From Nocardiopsis sp. FIRDI 009 (GTDB taxonomy: Bacteria > Actinomycetota > Actinomycetes > Streptosporangiales > Streptosporangiaceae), in the NCBI RefSeq assembly GCF_003386285.1, contig NZ_QPNC01000011.1:140465-204464 (forward strand): 64,000 nt of DNA. Reading direction: 5' to 3'. The notes below the pieces were generated by a model. That model ran no database searches. It saw nothing but the letters and a program-made list of their open reading frames with translations, and had not been told where the DNA came from. The translations under genes and the position numbers were made by a program. Of the stretch, positions 60,902-64,000 are shown piece by piece. Each line of letters opens with the position of its first letter. The first letter of the stretch is position 1.

Positions 60902-61036
60902 TCACAGGCGAACCTCGGTGCTGGACACGGTCGGGTCGGTGAACGGCAACGTGTCGTACTGGGCGGTGTCGTCGGGGTCCACCCCGGTGACGGTCTCGGT
61001 GGTGCCGTCGGTGCGGTAGATGATCACGGTGGCCAT
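60902..61036 (-). CDS. Very small hypothetical protein (44 aa)
   Basis: From ATG 61036 the frame reads MATVIIYRTDGTTETVTGVD and ends with TDPTVSSTEVRL at 60902, 44 residues. AAGGAG lies 7 nt upstream, a strong ribosome site. It is acidic and Thr-rich with a likely beta-hairpin. No function can be assigned. The larger open frame upstream is unsupported. Confidence 0.65.
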   Translation of the reverse strand: MATVIIYRTDGTTETVTGVDPDDTAQYDTLPFTDPTVSSTEVRL

Positions 61037-61166
61037 AAGGGCTCCTTCGTAGATGGCGGGTGCGGGCCGTCTTTGCTTCCTGCTACTTCCAGCGCCAGCC
61101 CTTCGGGGGCGGACCGTGTGGTCCCGACACCGCCCCGAAGGGCGGCACCGGCACCACACACGAAGG

Positions 61167-61382
61167 TCAGCGCTTGTACTTGCCGGAGCAGGTGGCCCAG
61201 TCGAGCTGGTCCTGGAGCTTCGCGCGCTTGCGGTCGTAGGCGGCCTTGTCGCGCGGCCAGATGCCGCCTACGCTCTGCTCGTCCTTGCGCTGGAAAGCGT
61301 CGAGCTTGGCCAACTCCTGGCGGACCCGTGCGGCTTCGGCGGGGTTGGTGTAGTCGGGCTCCTTGCGGCTGAACAGGCCCAT
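61167..61382 (-). CDS. Small hypothetical protein (71 aa)
   Basis: From ATG 61382 (MGLFSRKEPDYTNPAEAARV) to 61167, 71 residues. The body is a charged helix (RQELAKLDAFQRKDEQSVGG, then DKAAYDRKRAKLQDQLDWAT) and it ends CSGKYKR. GAGGAG lies 7 nt upstream. No family is recognised. It may be a small coiled protein of the element. Confidence 0.7.
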   Translation of the reverse strand: MGLFSRKEPDYTNPAEAARVRQELAKLDAFQRKDEQSVGGIWPRDKAAYDRKRAKLQDQLDWATCSGKYKR

Positions 61383-61455
61383 GTTGATCTCCTCTACTGG
61401 TGTTCGTGCTGGTGGGTGTCGGGGCGGGGCCAGGCGGCTTTGCGGTCGCGGGGCC

Positions 61456-62031
61456 TCAGCCCAGCCAGTACTCATCCGGCGGGGTGCTGTAGAGCCGCTC
61501 CACAGCGGCCAGCCCGGCGGGGGTGACGGTGATGTCGCCCGTCGCCGCGAAGTGGGCCACCCACACGGCTTCCAGCGCCTGGTGGGGCAGGTCACGGGCG
61601 TGGCCTTCGGCCAGCGCGTGGGAGACGGTGACGTCGGCCAGTTCCTGGAGTTCGGCCGCGCTCACCCATCGGGCTCCGGTGGTCTCCTCGGGGTCGGGAG
61701 CCAGGTCCCCGGTGGCATGCACGTCGTAGAGCCACCAGTGGTGGCCCGGAGTGGGCTCAGCTGGCAGGGACTGGCACAGGTTGGTCAGGCGCACCTCGTG
61801 CAGGAGCGTGTAGGAGACGACCTTCAGGCCGGATTCCTCGCGCATCTCCGCGACCAGGGCGTCGATGACGTCGGTGTGCGCGTCGTAGACGTGTCCAGCG
61901 ACGGGGGCCTGTCCGACGGGCCACCAGGCGCGGCCGATCAGCAGGTACTCCCAGCCGGTGGTGGTCTGGCGGCGTACCCGTGCGCCCACCGAGGTCCCGC
62001 AGCAGCGCGTGGTCTTGGTCGTGGTGGTCAT
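61456..62031 (-). CDS. Nudix-fold protein with degenerate Nudix box
   Basis: A 191-residue Nudix protein. The family box should read Gx5Ex7REUxEExGU. Here it reads GHVYDAHTDVIDALVAEMRE plus ESGL, so the RE of the box is AE and the first Glu is missing; the later EE pair is kept. Hydrolase activity may be reduced or altered. WWLYDVHATGDLAPDPEETT and RWVSAAELQELADV are normal Nudix parts. It follows the whiB gene, 1 bp apart, and both are probably one operon. Confidence 0.78.
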   Translation of the reverse strand: MTTTTKTTRCCGTSVGARVRRQTTTGWEYLLIGRAWWPVGQAPVAGHVYDAHTDVIDALVAEMREESGLKVVSYTLLHEVRLTNLCQSLPAEPTPGHHWWLYDVHATGDLAPDPEETTGARWVSAAELQELADVTVSHALAEGHARDLPHQALEAVWVAHFAATGDITVTPAGLAAVERLYSTPPDEYWLG

Positions 62032-62032
62032 G

Positions 62033-62335
62033 TCAGGCCACCTCTCGCAGGTAGTGGCCCATGTCGGTCAGTTCGTCGGCGGTGTATCCGGCCCACACCC
62101 CGGCGGTGGGGGACTCGCGCAGGGCCAGTTCCAGGCAGAGCGCCCGGGCGGGGCAGGACTCGCACAGCATCCGAGCGGCGTTCTCCCGCAGCTCCTTGGC
62201 CGCGGGCTTCTCACCGAACAGGTCGGTGGTGTCGGGCTCGAAGAACAGCTCCGGCCGTGCGGCGCACGGCAGCATGTGGTCGGCCAGACCAGCACGGAGA
62301 CGCGCCGTGGTCTGGGACTTCAGGTCGGGGCTCAC
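62033..62335 (-). CDS. WhiB-like (Wbl) iron-sulfur transcription regulator
   Basis: A 100-residue Wbl protein. Four cysteines are placed as expected: C24 (MLPCAARP), then C58, C61 and C67 in MLCESCPARALCLELALRES, to bind a 4Fe-4S cluster. The tail has GVWAGYTADEL, a variant of the GVWGG turn. Wbl proteins bind sigma factor region 4 and act on promoters. GTG 62335 has GAGGAGG 6 nt upstream. It starts the leftward element block. The leader contains stem-loop E, and the promoter overlaps a candidate GntR operator. Carriage on an AICE suggests it links the element to host development or stress. Confidence 0.88.
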   Translation of the reverse strand: MSPDLKSQTTARLRAGLADHMLPCAARPELFFEPDTTDLFGEKPAAKELRENAARMLCESCPARALCLELALRESPTAGVWAGYTADELTDMGHYLREVA

Positions 62336-62360
62336 AGAACCTCCTCGGATCGGAAGCGAA

Positions 62361-62400
62361 GCCCGGTTCCTGCTGGCGGCTATGAAGCAGGGCCTCGGGC
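62361..62400 (-). repeat. Stem-loop E of the repeated family (whiB leader)
   Basis: 5-bp outer (62361-62365 with 62396-62400) and 6-bp inner stems flank a loop GGCGGCTATGA identical to that of stem-loop D. On the minus strand it starts about 7 nt after the predicted transcription start and ends 25 nt before the whiB start. Confidence 0.65.
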
Positions 62401-62413
62401 TGCTGTGTCTTCG

Positions 62414-62442
62414 ACGGTACGGACTTATGTCATAAGCGTCAA
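62414..62442 (-). promoter_or_regulatory. Promoter of the leftward element block (PwhiB)
   Basis: On the minus strand TTGACG (62442-62437), a 17-bp spacer and TACCGT (62419-62414) form a good sigma-70-type promoter. The start would be near 62407, about 70 nt upstream of whiB. A perfect palindrome fills the spacer. Confidence 0.7.
62423..62436. promoter_or_regulatory. Operator O1 (candidate GntR site)
   Basis: CTTATGTCATAAG at 62424-62436 is a perfect 6+1+6 palindrome within the spacer of PwhiB, where binding would block transcription. It is the best of three related sites. Confidence 0.65.
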
Positions 62443-62443
62443 G

Positions 62444-62457
62444 ACATATGCAATAAG
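62444..62457. promoter_or_regulatory. Operator O2 (candidate GntR site)
   Basis: ACATATGCAATAAG resembles O1 and begins 21 bp (two helical turns) from it, just upstream of the -35 of PwhiB. Confidence 0.5.
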
Positions 62458-62504
62458 TTCTTGCGGGTGTCGTCCCGGGAGAGGACCAGAGCAAGCCGTG
62501 CGGC

Positions 62505-62510
62505 TACCGT
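62505..62510 (+). promoter_or_regulatory. Candidate -10 of the gntR promoter
   Basis: TACCGT, the same as the -10 of PwhiB on the other strand, lies about 42 nt before ATG 62547. No good -35 is seen at 62482-62487. Confidence 0.4.
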
Positions 62511-62521
62511 GGAGGAACCAC

Positions 62522-62535
62522 ACATATGTCAGAAG
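62522..62535. promoter_or_regulatory. Operator O3 (candidate GntR autoregulation site)
   Basis: ACATATGTCAGAAG matches 12 of 14 bases of O1's ACTTATGTCATAAG. It lies between the -10 and the gntR start at 62547, where binding would repress gntR itself. Confidence 0.5.
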
Positions 62536-62546
62536 ACGGAGGTCCG

Positions 62547-63317
62547 ATGAGCAGCCTCGAACCCCCGAAGGCGCGATACAAGCAGGTCGCGGACCTATTG
62601 CGCGACGCGATCAAGCGTGGGGAGTACCCGGCGGGTTCATCGCTGCCCAGCCAGCCGGACCTGGCACGCGAGTACAACCTGAACCAGAGTTCGATCAGCC
62701 GGGCCATGGCCATGCTCCGTGCCGAAGGGTTGATCCGCACGGAGCACGGCAAGGGCTCCGTTGTCCTGGAGGTGCCCACGGTCAAGCGGGTTCGGCGCAT
62801 CGACCGGGACTACCGCACCCGGCCCACCGGCAGCAGCTTCGCGGAGGAACTGAACAAGGCCGGACGCTCCTCGCGCACGGAGTTGGTCATCTGCGACGCC
62901 GTGGACGCGCCCTCCGACATCGCGGAGGTTCTCCGTCTGGAGGAATCCGAACAGGCGCTGCTGCGCAAGCGCCACATGTACGCGGAGGACAAGCCGGTAC
63001 AGATCGCGGCCTCCTACATCCCGATGAGCGTGGCCGGAAGCGTCGACATCGCCATGCCGGACACCGGCCCCAGCGGCATGTACGCCCGGATCGCGGAGCG
63101 GGGGTTCGGACCGGTGCGGTTCACCGAGGACATCGAGGTTCGCGGCGCCCAGGAGGATGAGGCGAGCTTCCTGAACATCTCACCTGGACAGCCGGTGTTC
63201 GCCATCCTCCGCACGGCCTTCGACAAGGACGACCGGCCGGTGGAGACCTGCCTGAACGTCCTCGCGGCTCTCCAATGGAAGCTCACCTACGCATGGGAAC
63301 AGGACGTGAGGTCATGA
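62547..63317 (+). CDS. GntR family transcriptional regulator with UTRA domain (KorSA-like)
   Basis: A ~256-residue regulator. The N-terminal winged helix reads KQVADLLRDAIKRGEYPAGS, then LPSQPDLAREYNLNQSSISR and AMAMLRAEGLIRTEHGKGSV. A UTRA ligand domain follows (LLRKRHMYAEDKPVQIAASY, and PGQPVFAILRTAFDKDDRPV). In AICEs the GntR protein (KorSA in pSAM2) represses transfer and replication. I choose ATG 62547 with GGAGG 4 nt upstream; an in-frame ATG at 62526 would add 7 residues, has GGAGG 10 nt upstream, and lies inside operator O3. Its stop overlaps the Nudix gene (ATGA). Confidence 0.9.
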   Translation: MSSLEPPKARYKQVADLLRDAIKRGEYPAGSSLPSQPDLAREYNLNQSSISRAMAMLRAEGLIRTEHGKGSVVLEVPTVKRVRRIDRDYRTRPTGSSFAEELNKAGRSSRTELVICDAVDAPSDIAEVLRLEESEQALLRKRHMYAEDKPVQIAASYIPMSVAGSVDIAMPDTGPSGMYARIAERGFGPVRFTEDIEVRGAQEDEASFLNISPGQPVFAILRTAFDKDDRPVETCLNVLAALQWKLTYAWEQDVRS

Positions 63318-63754
63318 CCGGCGAACTGCCCCGTCACAGCGTCAGCGTCACCGGCGTGGTCGTCCGACCCGCGGACGGCAAGGTGCTGGTGATCAAGCGC
63401 GCCGACGACGGCCGCTGGGTCCCGCCCGGCGGTGTCTTGGAGTTGGATGAGACACCGGAACAGTGCGTGGTGCGGGAAGTCCGCGAGGAGACCGGCATCG
63501 AGGCCAAACCGGTTCGGCTGGTCGGGGTGTACAAGAACATGAACCTCGCCGTGGTCTCGCTGGCCTTCCGCTGTGAACCCGTAGGCGGTGAGCTGCGCAT
63601 GAGTGATGAGTCGAGCGTGGCCACGTGGTTGTCTCCGGAAGAAGCCGTTGAACGCTGCCCAGAGGCACGGGGGGTGCGCATCAGGGATGCCCTGTCCGAG
63701 GACGGCCCCCACGTTCGGGCCCACGACGGCACTTCTCTGCTCCCGGGGAGCTGA
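63314..63754 (+). CDS. Nudix hydrolase, Pif-like (AICE immunity factor candidate)
   Basis: A 146-residue Nudix protein with a complete box: G40, E46, R54, E55, E58, E59, G61 in GGVLELDETPEQCVV and REVREETGI. Its ATG overlaps the gntR stop (ATGA). In pSAM2 the immunity gene pif, encoding a Nudix-motif protein, blocks entry of the same element into cells that already carry it; the pairing with a GntR repressor here suggests the same role. Substrate and mechanism are unknown. The start is fixed by the overlap, and the N-terminus MTGELPRHSVSVTGVVV is typical. Confidence 0.85.
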   Translation: MTGELPRHSVSVTGVVVRPADGKVLVIKRADDGRWVPPGGVLELDETPEQCVVREVREETGIEAKPVRLVGVYKNMNLAVVSLAFRCEPVGGELRMSDESSVATWLSPEEAVERCPEARGVRIRDALSEDGPHVRAHDGTSLLPGS

Positions 63755-64000
63755 CTCCCGCCCTCTGGGGAGCGCCGCAGAACCCACAGAACTCACACAA
63801 CCCTCGTTCTGGCAGCTCAGGGTGTGTGAAGCTCGGAACCGCGGAACACCGCGATACCTCCGCAGAACCGCAGAACCCCCGTAGTCGGAGGGTTCTGCGG
63901 TTCTGTGAGAGTTCTGCGAGATAGTGCGGTTCAGCTTCCCGGTACTCCAGTTGGACTTCTGGTTTGAACCGTGTTGATCACGTTCGCGGGAGTTCGGTGC
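63755..64000. repeat. Array of direct and inverted repeats (candidate transfer or replication locus)
   Basis: No gene is seen in the last 246 bp. CGCAGAACC occurs at 63776-63784, 63861-63869 and 63869-63877. Its complement occurs at 63891-63899, with close forms at 63899-63907 and 63910-63918. Two copies and their complements form a perfect 16-bp inverted repeat (63863-63878 with 63890-63905, 11-nt spacer). Such arrays are typical of clt loci bound by TraB-type translocases or of replication origins. The end of the window cuts the region. Confidence 0.6.

Larger units (their letters stand above)
51970..64000. mobile_element. AICE-type integrative and conjugative element, left part
   Basis: An actinomycete integrative and conjugative element inserted at tRNA-Tyr. 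It shows the standard set: tyrosine integrase and Xis next to the tRNA, a replication pair (DUF3987 protein and primase-polymerase), an FtsK/TraB-like transfer ATPase, a DUF2637 protein, small hypothetical genes, a GntR (KorSA-like) repressor and a Pif-like Nudix protein. Genes to the left of 62.4 kb all read leftwards; gntR and its partner read rightwards. The right end lies beyond base 64000. By eye the element looks less GC-rich than the chromosome. Confidence 0.88.

Noticed and set aside
60780..61100. CRISPR-like spacing of the hairpins in the small-gene region
   Set aside because: The repeats share only a loop, have unequal spacing and are hairpins in gene leaders; there are no cas genes.
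61381..61470. Seventh member of the stem-loop family upstream of the 71-aa gene
   Set aside because: It has AGGCGGCTTTG but no convincing paired arms, so I left it out of the family.
62400..64000. Second copy of the tRNA-Tyr 3' end (attR)
   Set aside because: I looked for the GGTTCGAATCCTTGACC sequence near the right edge and did not find it; the element continues past the window.

Overview
The window is very GC-rich DNA from a Gram-positive actinomycete. A menaquinone-type respiratory chain, WhiB and GntR regulators, Tat and lipoprotein signals, GTG/TTG starts, TANNNT leaderless promoters and an AICE-type integrated element all point that way. By gene content I infer a Nocardiopsis-like member of the Streptosporangiales, but the sequence alone does not prove the genus.

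Layout: (1) 1-10.2 kb is the 3' part of a nuo operon (nuoG, truncated by the window edge, through nuoN), with translationally coupled genes, followed by a long-chain polyprenyl diphosphate synthase that probably makes the menaquinone side chain. (2) 10.2-17.1 kb holds two secreted proteins of unknown function, a RarD permease, MsrA, a TfoX C-terminal-domain protein, an MFS exporter, a VOC protein and a small LapA-like membrane protein. (3) 17.3-24.1 kb is a metal and haem trafficking block: membrane protein, ECF sigma factor, Sco, Tat-exported DyP peroxidase, PCu(A)C copper chaperone, and a ZnuABC-like transporter. (4) 24.2-33.5 kb holds an acyl-CoA ligase / CaiB-type CoA transferase pair divergent from an acyl-CoA dehydrogenase, an MFS + GH88-like pair, and a PepSY protein preceded by an apparent MFS remnant. 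(5) 33.5-51.7 kb is mixed housekeeping: CBS-BON protein, an orphan phosphorothioate-sensing HNH endonuclease, cation efflux, a thioredoxin-like/CcdA/aminotransferase operon, an ECF41 sigma factor with its FAD oxidoreductase partner and a recognisable promoter, Uma2, GNAT, two tandem small secreted proteins, a PGYGQQ-repeat protein, korAB, an HtpX protease and a YajQ protein. (6) From the tRNA-Tyr gene at 51.9 kb to the right edge lies the left part of an actinomycete integrative and conjugative element (AICE). It carries int, xis, a DUF3987 protein, a primase-polymerase, an FtsK-like transfer ATPase, a DUF2637 protein, several very small genes, two Nudix proteins, WhiB and a GntR/UTRA repressor.

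The element has the most unusual features. The main gene block reads leftwards from a promoter upstream of whiB. A palindrome sits exactly in the 17-bp spacer of that promoter, with two further copies nearby, the last beside the divergent gntR start. This suggests that the GntR protein (KorSA-like) controls the whole block and itself. A Nudix protein coupled to gntR resembles the pSAM2 immunity factor Pif. Six stem-loops with different stems but a shared loop sequence lie just upstream of start codons across the element. An array of direct and inverted repeats after the last gene may be a transfer or replication locus. The right attachment site is not in the window.

Limits: all assignments are by reading. 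No database search, structure prediction or alignment was run.
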